This document shows positions 29,028-36,415 of a stretch of DNA of 36,415 bases, piece after piece. Numbering within the stretch: the stretch's first letter is position 1; every line of letters begins with the position of its first letter. The stretch covers positions 1 through 36,415 of the forward strand of contig JAUYSP010000051.1 in the NCBI GenBank assembly GCA_030696305.1. Direction: 5' to 3'. The notes beneath the pieces were generated by a model. That model worked only from the letters and a program-made list of their open reading frames with translations. It did not search any database and was not told the origin of the DNA. The DNA comes from Legionellaceae bacterium. Lineage in GTDB: Bacteria; Pseudomonadota; Gammaproteobacteria; Legionellales; Legionellaceae. A program made the translations under genes and the position numbers.

Positions 29028-29644
29028 GTGAACTTAAACAGCGAATTGTATCTGAACTCGGCCAATTGACTTTAAACGAGCCGACAGTAGCATTTGCGGA
29101 AAAAATTGAAGCTTATCTATTGTTCTTGCATAAATGGAATCAAGCCTATAATCTTACGGCAGTTCGCGATGTGAATTTGATGGTGGGTCGTCATATTCTG
29201 GACAGTTTAGTTGTATTACCTTGGCTGCATGGAACGCGCTTGATTGATGTCGGAAGTGGTGGTGGACTACCAGGAATTCCATTGGCCCTAGCCCGGCCGG
29301 ATATTCAGGTGGTTCTTTTAGACAGCAATGGTAAAAAAACCCGATTTCTTCGCGAAGCGAAACGCGTATTAAACTTGACTAATGTTGAGGTTATCCAATC
29401 GCGTGTTGAGGACTATAATCCTGAGCTGGCTTTTGATACAGTGATTAGCCGAGCATTTAGTAATATTCCCGATATGTTGGATTGGACCAATCATTTACTT
29501 GTTCAGTCAGGTGTTTGGGTTGTTATGAAAGGGCTTTGCCCTGAAAATGAATTAAAAGACATTCAATATTCGTACCGAATTGAATCGTATGTTGTGCCGG
29601 GAGTTGAAGGCGAGCGTTGTTGTGCAATCATAGAAAAATCTTAA
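29024..29644 (+). CDS. rsmG: 16S rRNA 7-methylguanosine methyltransferase
   Basis: RsmG (GidB) methylates N7 of G527 in 16S rRNA. The 206-aa protein has [19 protein letters not shown], the SAM-binding [17 protein letters not shown], and [13 protein letters not shown]. It starts at the ATGA overlap with mnmG and is followed 20 bp later by parA. Confidence 0.97.
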   Translation: MSELKQRIVSELGQLTLNEPTVAFAEKIEAYLLFLHKWNQAYNLTAVRDVNLMVGRHILDSLVVLPWLHGTRLIDVGSGGGLPGIPLALARPDIQVVLLDSNGKKTRFLREAKRVLNLTNVEVIQSRVEDYNPELAFDTVISRAFSNIPDMLDWTNHLLVQSGVWVVMKGLCPENELKDIQYSYRIESYVVPGVEGERCCAIIEKS

Positions 29645-29664
29645 GCATAATCGAGGGAAGTACC

Positions 29665-30435
29665 ATGGCCAAAATTATTACCATTGCCAATCAAAAAGGA
29701 GGCGTGGGTAAAACCACCACAGCGATTAATCTAGCAGCATCACTTGCGGCAAATCAACAATCAGTATTGCTTATAGACTTAGATCCTCAAGGCAACGCAA
29801 CGATGGGTTGTGGTGTGGATAAAAATGCCCTAGTTCATACGACCAATGATGTGTTGTTGCACGATTGCTTGATCGAGCAGGCCTGCTTAAAGGTCAGTGC
29901 TGGTTTTGATTTACTTCCGGCAAATGGTGATTTGACCGTTGCTGAGGTAACGTTGATGTCACAAAATCACCGCGAAACTTTTTTGAAAACAGCGCTAACG
30001 TCATCAAACGATCGATACCAATTTATTCTCATTGATTGCCCTCCTACATTGAATACATTGACTTTAAATGCATTGGTTGCTGCTGACTCAGTTCTTATTC
30101 CTATGCAGTGCGAGTATTATGCGCTTGAAGGATTGGCCGCCTTGTTGACAACCGTTGAGCAAGTTAAAAACTCAGTGAATCCACGATTACAAATTGAAGG
30201 CGTTTTACGTACGATGTATGATGCGCGTAATCGGTTATGTTCTGAAGTATCGAAGCAATTATTAGAACATTTTAAGGATAAGGTATATCGAACTGTTATA
30301 CCGCGTAATGTGCGTTTAGCGGAAGCACCTAGCCATGGGTTGTCAGCATTACAATACGATAAATCCTCAGTAGGAGCATCTGCATACATGGTATTGGCGT
30401 TGGAAGTAATGAATAGACAAGCGGTGAGTGTATGA
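29665..30435 (+). CDS. parA: Chromosome partitioning ATPase ParA
   Basis: ParA is a Walker-type ATPase that binds DNA non-specifically and drives origin segregation with ParB. From the ATG at 29665 (preceded by GAGGGAAG) it is 256 aa, the normal chromosomal ParA/Soj size. A further upstream extension overlapping rsmG is unsupported. It shows the deviant Walker A KGGVGKTT at 11-18, LLIDLDPQGNATMG and LIDCPPTLNTLTLNAL. It overlaps parB by ATGA. Confidence 0.97.
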   Translation: MAKIITIANQKGGVGKTTTAINLAASLAANQQSVLLIDLDPQGNATMGCGVDKNALVHTTNDVLLHDCLIEQACLKVSAGFDLLPANGDLTVAEVTLMSQNHRETFLKTALTSSNDRYQFILIDCPPTLNTLTLNALVAADSVLIPMQCEYYALEGLAALLTTVEQVKNSVNPRLQIEGVLRTMYDARNRLCSEVSKQLLEHFKDKVYRTVIPRNVRLAEAPSHGLSALQYDKSSVGASAYMVLALEVMNRQAVSV

Positions 30436-31322
30436 GTTTAAAGCGAGCGGGTTTGGGGCGCAATTTATCTGCGTTACTAGGGCAAAATGGTGCATCTTTC
30501 ATAGCCGAGCAGTCATCTGTTAATGTTAGTGCAGAACCTATGCTCCATACCCGTCCGATTGCAAATTTACAACCAGGAAAATATCAGCCACGCGGTGATT
30601 TTGATGACACCGCCTTAACCGAATTAGCCGACTCCATCAAAAAGCAGGGCCTTATTCAGCCGGTGGTTGTCCGTGAAATAAGTGAAAATCGTTACGAAAT
30701 TATTGCCGGTGAGCGGCGGTGGCGAGCATGTCAACTTATTGGCATGACAGATATTCCTGTTGTTATTCGTCAAGTTGATGATGAAACTGCAATGGCTTTG
30801 GCTTTAATCGAAAATTTACAACGAGAAGATTTAAACGCCATGGATCAAGCGCGCGCTATGCAGCGCTTGATAGAAGAATTTGGCTTAACACATCAACAAA
30901 TTGCAGAATTATTGAGTAAGTCACGCACAGCAGTAAGTAATTATTTACGCTTACTGAATTTAGCGCCTGATGTAAGACGCATGCTAGAGTACGGTGATCT
31001 AGATATGGGACATGCCCGGTGCTTACTGATGTTAGACGACTCACAACAAATGGAAGTGGCTCAATTAGTTGTGGCGAAAGGATTGTCTGTACGTGAAACG
31101 GAAGCATTAGTTGCGCGTGTAAAAGCAGGAAAACTGTCATCGTCGGATAAAAATAAAGCAGAACCACTCGTTTTATTTACGGATCAACTGGATATGTTAT
31201 CTAAACATCTAGAAGCTCGTGTTAAGTTAAAGCATGGTAAAGCTGGAAAAGGCGTTTTAATGATTCATTATGATGATTTAACTAGCTTAGAAAAAATGAT
31301 TACCCGCTTTAAGGAAAAATAA
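30432..31322 (+). CDS. parB: Chromosome partitioning protein ParB
   Basis: ParB recognises parS, binds CTP and spreads as a clamp. The 296-aa protein has the N-terminal ParA-interacting segment (LKRAGLGRNLSALLG), IANLQPGKYQPR, the CTP-binding GERRWRA (93-99) and ENLQRE (127-132). A helix-turn-helix follows near 153-172 (THQQIAELLSKSRTAVSNYL), and there is a C-terminal dimerisation region. Its likely target is the perfect parS inside recF at 3564-3579. No other full parS was spotted in the window by eye. Confidence 0.98.
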   Translation: MSLKRAGLGRNLSALLGQNGASFIAEQSSVNVSAEPMLHTRPIANLQPGKYQPRGDFDDTALTELADSIKKQGLIQPVVVREISENRYEIIAGERRWRACQLIGMTDIPVVIRQVDDETAMALALIENLQREDLNAMDQARAMQRLIEEFGLTHQQIAELLSKSRTAVSNYLRLLNLAPDVRRMLEYGDLDMGHARCLLMLDDSQQMEVAQLVVAKGLSVRETEALVARVKAGKLSSSDKNKAEPLVLFTDQLDMLSKHLEARVKLKHGKAGKGVLMIHYDDLTSLEKMITRFKEK

Positions 31323-31341
31323 GCATCAACGGAAAGTATAT

Positions 31342-31692
31342 ATGTCTCGACAAACGGGCTTTAAAGCGGAAGAATATGCGCGAAATTACCTTACTCAACA
31401 GGGATTGATTTGGCGAACGAGTAACTATCAATGTCGTTTGGGTGAAGTGGATTTGATTATGCACGATGGTGTGTATTTAGTATTTATTGAAGTACGCTCA
31501 AGACGTTCTAGTACATTTGGAAGCGCTGTCGAAACGATCACAACAGCTAAACAGCGGAAGATAATAAAAACAGCGTTATTGTATTTACAAGTCAATAAAT
31601 TACATGAAAAATACCCCATTCGTTTTGACGTTATTAGTTTACAAGGCGAACCACCTGAAATTAATTGGGTTAAAAATGCATTTGGAGTGTAA
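31342..31692 (+). CDS. yraN: YraN family (UPF0102) putative endonuclease-fold protein
   Basis: A 116-aa protein with the UPF0102 pattern: GFKAEEYARNYLTQQGL, GEVDLIMHDG (34-43) and FIEVRSR (48-54), followed by KQRKIIKTALLYL. The D-x(n)-E-x-K-type restriction-endonuclease fold is expected, with Arg in place of Lys in EVR, as in many YraN members. Function is unsettled. It lies 19 bp after parB and 24 bp before diaA, matching the yraN-diaA-dolP order of E. coli, though separated here from lpoA. Confidence 0.93.
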   Translation: MSRQTGFKAEEYARNYLTQQGLIWRTSNYQCRLGEVDLIMHDGVYLVFIEVRSRRSSTFGSAVETITTAKQRKIIKTALLYLQVNKLHEKYPIRFDVISLQGEPPEINWVKNAFGV

Positions 31693-31716
31693 CTCTTAAA
31701 AAGTACAAAATATAAC

Positions 31717-32316
31717 ATGACGATAAATTTTGAAGAACGAGTAAGGCATTTATTTGGCCTAGATATTGAATCAAAAATAGCTCTGGTCGATACGACAGCT
31801 ATTCCAATTGCACTGGCCGCCCAACGTTTAATCGATTGCTTATTAAACGATGGTAAATTATTGATATGTGGGAATGGCGGCTCAGCAGCAAATTGCTTGC
31901 ATTTTTCTACTGCACTGGTCAATCGTTTTGATGTAGAGCGCCCGTCTCTGCCTGTCATTGCCTTAACCGCGGATGTGTCTATCATAACTGCAATTGCGAA
32001 TGAAGGACATTTCGATCAATGTTTTGCTCGACAAATTTTAGCGTTGGGACAGCCACAAGATGTGTTGATTGTGTTGTCGACGCACGGCAACTCAAATAGT
32101 ATGTTGCAAGCCATTGATGCGGCTCATGACAAGGGCATTGATGTGGTGGTTTTGAATGGCCGTGATGGGGGCGTGTTGGTGAATCATTTGGGACCAGAAG
32201 ATATTGAACTTCGTATTCCCTATGATAATCCGGCACGTATTCGAGAAATACATTTATTTATTTTGCATTGTTTTTGCGATTTGATTGATCGCTCTCTTTT
32301 TGGTCATGAGGCTTAA
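31717..32316 (+). CDS. diaA: DnaA initiator-associating protein DiaA (SIS domain)
   Basis: DiaA is a tetrameric SIS-fold protein that binds DnaA and promotes its assembly at oriC in E. coli. The 199-aa protein has ICGNGGSAANCLHFSTALVNRF, ERPSLPVIALTAD, VLSTHGNS and LGPEDIELRIPYDNPARIRE. The ending CFCDLIDRSLFGHE closely follows E. coli DiaA. GmhA (sedoheptulose-7-phosphate isomerase) is the related alternative, but the length, the ERPSLP segment and the yraN-dolP context favour DiaA. Its proximity to dnaA (25 kb) suits a replication role. Confidence 0.9.
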   Translation: MTINFEERVRHLFGLDIESKIALVDTTAIPIALAAQRLIDCLLNDGKLLICGNGGSAANCLHFSTALVNRFDVERPSLPVIALTADVSIITAIANEGHFDQCFARQILALGQPQDVLIVLSTHGNSNSMLQAIDAAHDKGIDVVVLNGRDGGVLVNHLGPEDIELRIPYDNPARIREIHLFILHCFCDLIDRSLFGHEA

Positions 32317-32337
32317 AAATAGTAATTATCAGGTAAA

Positions 32338-32355
32338 GCATCCCCTGAGGGATGC
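32338..32355 (+). terminator. GC-rich hairpin between diaA and dolP
   Basis: GCATCCC-CTGA-GGGATGC is a perfect 7-bp stem with a 4-nt loop, 22 bp after the diaA stop. It is followed by CTTAAG, without a U-run. It could attenuate or process the transcript before dolP; a full terminator is doubtful. Confidence 0.45.
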
Positions 32356-32426
32356 CTTAAGTTCAGCGCAGTGGGCGTTCGTAATAGGTTGCAACTGCTT
32401 TTTCTAAATTGTTGAATGGAGTGCAC

Positions 32427-32990
32427 ATGAAAGTAAAATTGATTATTACTTTATTACTAGGAAGTTTATTAGCAGGTTGTGTTGCTGCTGTGGTTGCAGG
32501 CGCGGCCGGTGGCATGGTTGTATATGACCGTCGTAGTATTTCCACGATAGAAAAAGATGCACGTATTTTTCATCAGATTCATACAGCTATTGTCCGTAAT
32601 CCGCAATTGCATGACTCACGTCTTGTTGTGAGCAGTTTTAATCAAGTAGTATTATTGCTAGGTCAAACGCCAGTGGCTTCATCGCGCGTGCTTGCAGAGC
32701 GTATTGCCCGTGACTCGGCGCATGCCTATCGAATTTATAACGAAATTACGATAGGGATGCCTTTATCATTGGTGCAACAAAGCAAAGATACTTGGATTAC
32801 AGGCGAGGTTCGTAGCCGCATGTTAACTCAAAAAGGCTTAGAATCAGGTTCAATTCGGGTAATCACCGAAAATAAAACTGTGTATCTAATGGGAATTGCA
32901 ACCCCAGAACAAGCAGATTTAGCTGTTAGTGTAGCGAGGCAAATCAAGGATGTGAAAAAAGTAGTTAAAATTTTTCAATACATTCGCTAA
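32427..32990 (+). CDS. dolP: BON-domain outer-membrane lipoprotein DolP
   Basis: DolP (YraP) is a two-BON-domain lipoprotein linked to outer-membrane integrity and BAM function. The start at 32427 is preferred because GGAG precedes it and it places a lipobox LLAGC (Cys17) after a short signal. An upstream TTG would add six residues. The 187-aa protein shows VAAVVAGAAGGMVVYDRRS, BON1 (VVSSFNQVVLLLGQTP) and the diagnostic SKDTWITGEVRSRML and VYLMGIATPEQA of BON2. It is the third gene of the yraN-diaA-dolP set. Confidence 0.93.
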   Translation: MKVKLIITLLLGSLLAGCVAAVVAGAAGGMVVYDRRSISTIEKDARIFHQIHTAIVRNPQLHDSRLVVSSFNQVVLLLGQTPVASSRVLAERIARDSAHAYRIYNEITIGMPLSLVQQSKDTWITGEVRSRMLTQKGLESGSIRVITENKTVYLMGIATPEQADLAVSVARQIKDVKKVVKIFQYIR

Positions 32991-33007
32991 ATTAATTAGA
33001 GAAGAGC

Positions 33008-33631
33008 ATGAGTGCTTTGACATATAAACAAAACGTTAAAAACCACACTGTTTCTTGTTGGCTTAAAGTGAGTGGTGTTGTTTTAATAAGTTTCATTTTA
33101 ACGGGTTGTATTAGCAATATCTGGACAGGTGCGAGTTTAGTTTATGATCGCCATAACATTTATCTTAAATTAAATGATTTTCAATTGGCAGCAAAAATAA
33201 GTCGTTCATTATATCGTGATAAATTACTTAAACGAGACGACTGTTCCATTGAAATTGCTGTATTTAACTTAGATGTTCTAATGGTTGGTCACGTTCCGAC
33301 CGATGCGTTACGTCGAGAAGCTGATTCGAGAATAAAAGCGGTTGCCGGATACAGACGATTTTTTAACCAACTCGCGTTATCAAATACGCAAGAAGATCCG
33401 CTATTAGATAGTTGGATTACGACAAAAATTCGAGGAGACATTTTAGCCGACTCGTCAATCGATCCGCACCATTTCAAAATCGTCACGGCCGATCAAATTG
33501 TTTACTTAATGGGGGATGTCATTCCTGAGCAAGCTAAACAAGTCATTTTATATGCGCGTCAATGTCAGGGAGTTAAGCGCGTAGTTAAGTTATTCAAATA
33601 TTATAACTTGAGCGATAAGGCCGCAAATTAA
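33008..33631 (+). CDS. Second DolP-like BON-domain lipoprotein
   Basis: A 207-aa protein that parallels the preceding DolP: signal segment VVLISFILTGC (lipobox Cys34), then YDRHNIYLKLNDFQLAAKI, FNLDVLMVGHVPTDALR, LLDSWITTKIRGDIL and IVYLMGDVIPEQAKQ, ending GVKRVVKLFKYY. The longer, more polar N terminus before the signal is unusual, and a later start is possible, although no other Met lies close. Adjacent to dolP (17-bp gap), so probably a tandem duplicate that has diverged. It ends the operon at a strong hairpin. Confidence 0.9.
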   Translation: MSALTYKQNVKNHTVSCWLKVSGVVLISFILTGCISNIWTGASLVYDRHNIYLKLNDFQLAAKISRSLYRDKLLKRDDCSIEIAVFNLDVLMVGHVPTDALRREADSRIKAVAGYRRFFNQLALSNTQEDPLLDSWITTKIRGDILADSSIDPHHFKIVTADQIVYLMGDVIPEQAKQVILYARQCQGVKRVVKLFKYYNLSDKAAN

Positions 33632-33639
33632 GTAATAAA

Positions 33640-33665
33640 AAAGGCTCGAAATAATTCGAGCCTTT
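33640..33665. terminator. Bidirectional Rho-independent terminator
   Basis: AAAGGCTCGAA (33640-33650), loop ATAA and TTCGAGCCTTT (33655-33665) form a perfect 11-bp stem, 8 bp after the second dolP stop. On the plus strand it is followed by only TTT from the stem; on the minus strand it runs into a T-rich tract, so it also suits the leftward TSUP gene. Confidence 0.85.
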
Positions 33666-33887
33666 AGACAATGCTTCCCAACCAGGAAGTGGCTAACCTG
33701 ATGTGGATTACAATACTTTAGCAGTGCTTGAATGATATATCTATCCTTTCTTAAAATTATTTATCTAACAACGAGGAAATCGCCTGATTTTCATCCAAAA
33801 ATGCCCGTATTCAATCGACATCGTTCAAAAAAATCACTGATGAGTGCGTTCGTTTTTTATCATTGCCCTAAGCGAGCAGATTATATA

Positions 33888-34706
33888 TTAAATAAGAAGT
33901 AAATTAATGGAGCTTGCAATTAAAAGACATGCCAAAATACGTTTGAGGGTAATGGGACGAAACCTAATAGACAGCCGAGCGCCTATGGGTGCGAATATAA
34001 TGCTAGTCAATGAAACCATTGTAGCGGCAGGCCAATATACATAGCCTATTGTACCAGCAGGTAAATGTGAATTTTGAATTGCATCCCAGCCCGCGATTGT
34101 TAATACAATAGTTCCAATAATTGAAATAGGTACACCGCAGATGGAGGAGGTACCTGATGCCTCATGCATTTCTAGTCCAATAAGCAAAAAAAATGGAACC
34201 ATCAATAAGCCCCCGCCAATTCCAAATATGGTAGATAAAAGACCAATTAAAATGGCAACGATGATGATAACCAGTTCTCTTAATAGTGGGTAGGTATGTT
34301 TTATTGATTTTGGAGTGATTTTTTCGGGTTTAGAAAAAAATAAATACACCGCAATAATAATTAAAAAAAGAGCAAATAACATAATGAGTAAATGACTGGA
34401 AAGTTGCTTTGCAATCATAGAGCCGGCGATCATGCCGACACATAACCCAGGTAGAAATCGGATAAAGATCGGCCAAACAATAAAGCCTCGTCGATAATAC
34501 GTATTCGCTGATGAAAGGGAAGTAAATATCATAATGGCAAGCGACGTACCGACGGCAACATGTATGATAAGCGCATCTGTAAATAGGTGAACAGATTGAA
34601 AACAAAAAATTAAGGCAGGGACAACAATAATACCCCCACCTACACCCAGTAATCCCGAAAGTGTACCGGCGAAAACGCCTGTGAATAAATAAATCAGAAA
34701 TGTCAT
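33888..34706 (-). CDS. TSUP (TauE/SafE) family membrane transporter
   Basis: A 272-aa protein with about eight membrane segments in two related halves. Each half starts with the family's glycine-rich motif: LLGVGGGIIVVPAL (20-33) and IFGIGGGLLMVPFF. TSUP members transport sulfite, sulfoacetate, sulfonates or other organic anions; the substrate cannot be told from the sequence. It starts 46 bp downstream of the stop of the 351-aa gene on the same strand, so co-transcription is possible. The 222 bp beyond its 3' end to the terminator hold no gene I recognise. Confidence 0.88.
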   Translation of the reverse strand: MTFLIYLFTGVFAGTLSGLLGVGGGIIVVPALIFCFQSVHLFTDALIIHVAVGTSLAIMIFTSLSSANTYYRRGFIVWPIFIRFLPGLCVGMIAGSMIAKQLSSHLLIMLFALFLIIIAVYLFFSKPEKITPKSIKHTYPLLRELVIIIVAILIGLLSTIFGIGGGLLMVPFFLLIGLEMHEASGTSSICGVPISIIGTIVLTIAGWDAIQNSHLPAGTIGYVYWPAATMVSLTSIIFAPIGARLSIRFRPITLKRILACLLIASSINLLLI

Positions 34707-34752
34707 GCAGACATCCTTAAAGGCAAAGACGTTGTATTATTGTTTCAGTATA

Positions 34753-35808
34753 CTAAATAGAGATTACATTTGCATTGCAAGTAGGCGTACTTTGTATATA
34801 TGTTGCCAATGTAGAGGCATTTTTTGCAATATAAAGTAGTGCGGTAATGCCTATTAAGATAGCCGCAGGTATTTGCATGCCAGGGATGCAAAATAATGTC
34901 CAGCCAACAGCGGCTAGACAAAAAACAAATGTTTCCCCTGCATGGTGATACAATTCGTGTTGTAATTCTTCTGTTATTTTGATTTTTTCTTGTTCTATAT
35001 TTGGAACGTCTTGAATCTGAACAGTTGATTGCCAATAGGGGTCTGCTAGAAGGCGCTGGGCATCTGGTGAATTATTATTGGCCAATCTAATAGAAATTTG
35101 GTTTTTTAGATTATCAAATTCTTGACCTATTGCTTCAATACGCTGCTCTCTCTGTTCGGCTATCCATTGGATTTGCCTTCTTTCTACTTCATTTATTTCA
35201 TATTCAGTAATCCATACGTTAAACTCTATTTTTTCAGTGATTACTTTTTGATAATTTTCTTCCAATTTAGCTAGTTGTTTTAAGCTGTCATTAAGCCAAT
35301 AGGAAAAAAAGTAACAGCGATAAAGAGAATGCAGTAGCGGTTCTAAGGAAAGTAAAAAGTCTATAATGGCAGCTGCGGCGAACGCAAAAGGTATTGCAGG
35401 ACTAGCCATCGCAGTTAACACAAGCAGTTGAGTACCACTACATATATTAATAATTCCTTTTATTTTACTAATCAACGGTCGGTGGGTTTGATCATCGGCA
35501 AATTGCGTAACGCCAATGCCGATTGAAGCGACACCATCTATTATATTCCAAGTTTTATCCATACGATTAAATTGTGGAATAGCGGCGTTTCTAAAATATG
35601 CCAGTAAAAAAGGCAAAAGTACTTCATAGCTTGAGAATGTCCAGAGAGAAACTTCAGGTATGGTCCACGCAATTGCGTTTGTAGTTTTTATAAATGTATC
35701 TTTCTTTTCGTATAATTGCTTCATAATAAGCTGCATTTGCAATTGGTGGTTTGCAATAAAATCAGGATGACATTGATTGCGTAAAGCGAGTAATGACTTA
35801 TTATTCAC
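34753..35808 (-). CDS. 351-aa coiled-coil membrane protein of unknown function
   Basis: No recognised family. Starts with GTG at 35808, 8 nt after GGAGA. Hydrophobic segments lie near 53-72 (VSLWTFSSYEVLLPFLLAYF), 122-160 and 295-330 (FVFCLAAVGWTLFCIPG and an AAILIGITALLYI stretch). A long charged helical region (about 170-270, with VERRQIQWIAEQREQRIEAI) lies between. The layout resembles the 626- and 905-aa proteins (coiled coil between hydrophobic pairs), but their shared NDIxW motif is not seen, so homology is not claimed. It reads leftward toward TSUP and has a terminator-like hairpin in its leader. Confidence 0.8.
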   Translation of the reverse strand: MNNKSLLALRNQCHPDFIANHQLQMQLIMKQLYEKKDTFIKTTNAIAWTIPEVSLWTFSSYEVLLPFLLAYFRNAAIPQFNRMDKTWNIIDGVASIGIGVTQFADDQTHRPLISKIKGIINICSGTQLLVLTAMASPAIPFAFAAAAIIDFLLSLEPLLHSLYRCYFFSYWLNDSLKQLAKLEENYQKVITEKIEFNVWITEYEINEVERRQIQWIAEQREQRIEAIGQEFDNLKNQISIRLANNNSPDAQRLLADPYWQSTVQIQDVPNIEQEKIKITEELQHELYHHAGETFVFCLAAVGWTLFCIPGMQIPAAILIGITALLYIAKNASTLATYIQSTPTCNANVISI

Positions 35809-35830
35809 AATGACGTCTCCTTCAGATAAA

Positions 35831-35861
35831 AAACTGATTATTCATGCGAATCAATCAGTTT
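35831..35861 (-). promoter_or_regulatory. Terminator-like hairpin in the leader of the 351-aa gene
   Basis: On the minus strand AAACTGATT (35861-35853) and AATCAGTTT (35839-35831) form a perfect 9-bp stem with a 13-nt loop, followed by a T-run, just 22 bp before the start codon. This is the form of an intrinsic terminator placed in a 5' leader, so it could attenuate expression. An operator dyad is the alternative. No aptamer was recognised. Confidence 0.45.
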
Positions 35862-36218
35862 AATCGGATATGATTAACTAATATCGTTACATTTTACCAT
35901 ATAAATGATTTGTTGGTGTATTTTTTAATCATATTTTCTTGGCTATCGATAGAATCAAATTTGCTTGAAACGACTATTTTAAGGGGCGAAAGCATGCTTT
36001 ATTATCAACACCAAGATAATTCGTCGGATATTTTGAGATATTTCTTACAGCTTAAACATCCATTATCCTCGTGACACAAACTGTAAAAAAGCTAAACTGT
36101 ACGTACAGGGAAGACAGGGACTGTCTGACAGGATGTCATTTGCAGGATGCGAGGCAATGGATTTGCACCGCTGCAGGGATGCGGCACTCTACTTTTAAAT
36201 CTGTACCGTCTTGTGAAG

Positions 36219-36247
36219 GCAAGAAGTAGTAACCACTACATTCTTGC
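36219..36247. repeat. Bulged hairpin
   Basis: GCAAGAAGTAGT (36219-36230) pairs with ACTAC-A-TTCTTGC (36235-36247) across an AACC loop: 12 pairs with one bulged A. It lies 29 bp before the 68-bp repeat and may be part of the same element or a separate structured RNA. No gene is nearby downstream on either strand within the window. Confidence 0.6.
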
Positions 36248-36275
36248 TCAACACAGACCGTTTTATATGAATTTA

Positions 36276-36343
36276 CTCTGTACGGTACGATTTTTAAATT
36301 CGTCGTTGCGAGGAGCATAGCGACGAAGCAATCTAGCGACCTT
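36276..36343 (-). repeat. Dispersed 68-bp repeat, copy 2 (inverted relative to 160-227)
   Basis: Reverse complement of 160-227 with about four differences, over the same 68-bp span; flanking bases differ. The short reading frame it creates (DCFVAMLLATT) is a known artefact of this repeat core, not a gene. With copy 1 it forms an inverted pair 36 kb apart that brackets the whole origin region. Confidence 0.85.
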
Positions 36344-36415
36344 CGTGGGTGCATCTGATTTATTGAAGTAGCTCACTGATTCATTGATAATCCATATTTT
36401 TTCCGCCAAGAAAGG

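Larger units (their letters stand above)
35862..36415. other. Gene-free, palindrome-rich stretch at the right end
   Basis: About 550 bp without a supported gene. The first 200 bp are AT-rich and should hold the promoter of the leftward 351-aa gene. From 36097 there are repeated small dyads: CTGTACGTACAG (36097-36108), AGACAG-GGA-CTGTCT (36112-36126), and a 12-bp bulged hairpin at 36219-36247. The inverted copy of the 68-bp repeat is at 36276-36343. The last 70 bp are featureless except for a short open end on the minus strand. No tRNA or known ncRNA was recognised. Confidence 0.6.

Noticed and set aside
31428..31985. 185-aa minus-strand frame across yraN and diaA
   Set aside because: It runs antisense through two well-supported genes and shows no domain features.
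33666..33887. Possible small RNA or 16-codon peptide after the dolP terminator
   Set aside because: A short hairpin (CTTCC-N6-GGAAG) and a tiny frame exist, but there is no promoter or family match.
36136..36354. 72-aa minus-strand frame with DCFVAMLLATT
   Set aside because: The start of the frame is the 68-bp repeat, whose core commonly gives this false peptide. No supporting ribosome-binding site or family.
36373..36414. Short open end on the minus strand reading LSWRKKYGLSMNQ then stop
   Set aside because: SWRKKYG is reminiscent of IS3-type transposase helices, but 13 residues at the window edge are too few to call.

Overview
The window is a chromosomal replication-origin neighbourhood of a low-to-moderate GC gammaproteobacterium. 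It carries dnaA-dnaN-recF-gyrB, rpmH-rnpA-yidD-yidC-mnmE, mnmG-rsmG-parA-parB, rsmI/lpoA and yraN-diaA-dolP. The core proteins resemble Legionella/Coxiella types. A LegP-like astacin and a SidB-like alpha/beta hydrolase lie beside mnmE, and there are several large multi-membrane proteins of unknown function. I therefore favour a host-associated member of Legionellales (Coxiellaceae or a relative). This placement rests on recognised protein families and recalled gene order, not on a search.

Layout. Bases 1-406 hold the end of a GIY-YIG nuclease gene, a dispersed repeat and a strong hairpin. Bases 407-6531 are the leftward operon dnaA-dnaN-recF-gyrB; recF contains a perfect parS site inside its coding sequence. 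From 6647 to 11037 is the tightly packed rightward set rppH-ptsP-lgt-thyA. Bases 11194-13364 are accessory: a small membrane protein, a 161-bp palindromic mobile-element-like repeat, an HExxH protein whose start codon lies in that repeat, and a leftward J-domain protein. A second palindromic repeat and a near-consensus promoter precede rpmH-rnpA-yidD-yidC-mnmE (13733-17472).

Bases 17608-21488 form an effector-like block: a 626-aa membrane protein, an alpha/beta hydrolase, and a leftward secreted astacin protease coupled to rsmI. lpoA diverges from rsmI. A 905-aa paralogue of the 626-aa protein follows, then mnmG-rsmG-parA-parB, then yraN-diaA-dolP with a second dolP-like gene. The right end has a TSUP transporter, a 351-aa coiled-coil membrane protein and a 600-bp palindrome-rich gene-free stretch. 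That stretch ends in an inverted copy of the repeat found at base 160.

How the genes fit together. Initiation (DnaA, its regulator DiaA), the clamp (DnaN), repair (RecF), supercoiling (GyrB) and segregation (ParA, ParB, parS) are all within 32 kb. The cell-envelope genes here are YidC, YidD, Lgt, LpoA and DolP. MnmE/MnmG (tRNA wobble uridine) and RsmG/RsmI (16S methylation) serve translation. The accessory proteins fill the breakpoints of otherwise conserved clusters: the ancestral dnaA|rpmH junction is separated by 7 kb, and the E. coli-like rsmI/lpoA-yraN-diaA-dolP cluster is split by a 7-kb block. No convincing cluster of DnaA boxes was found, so oriC itself is not located.
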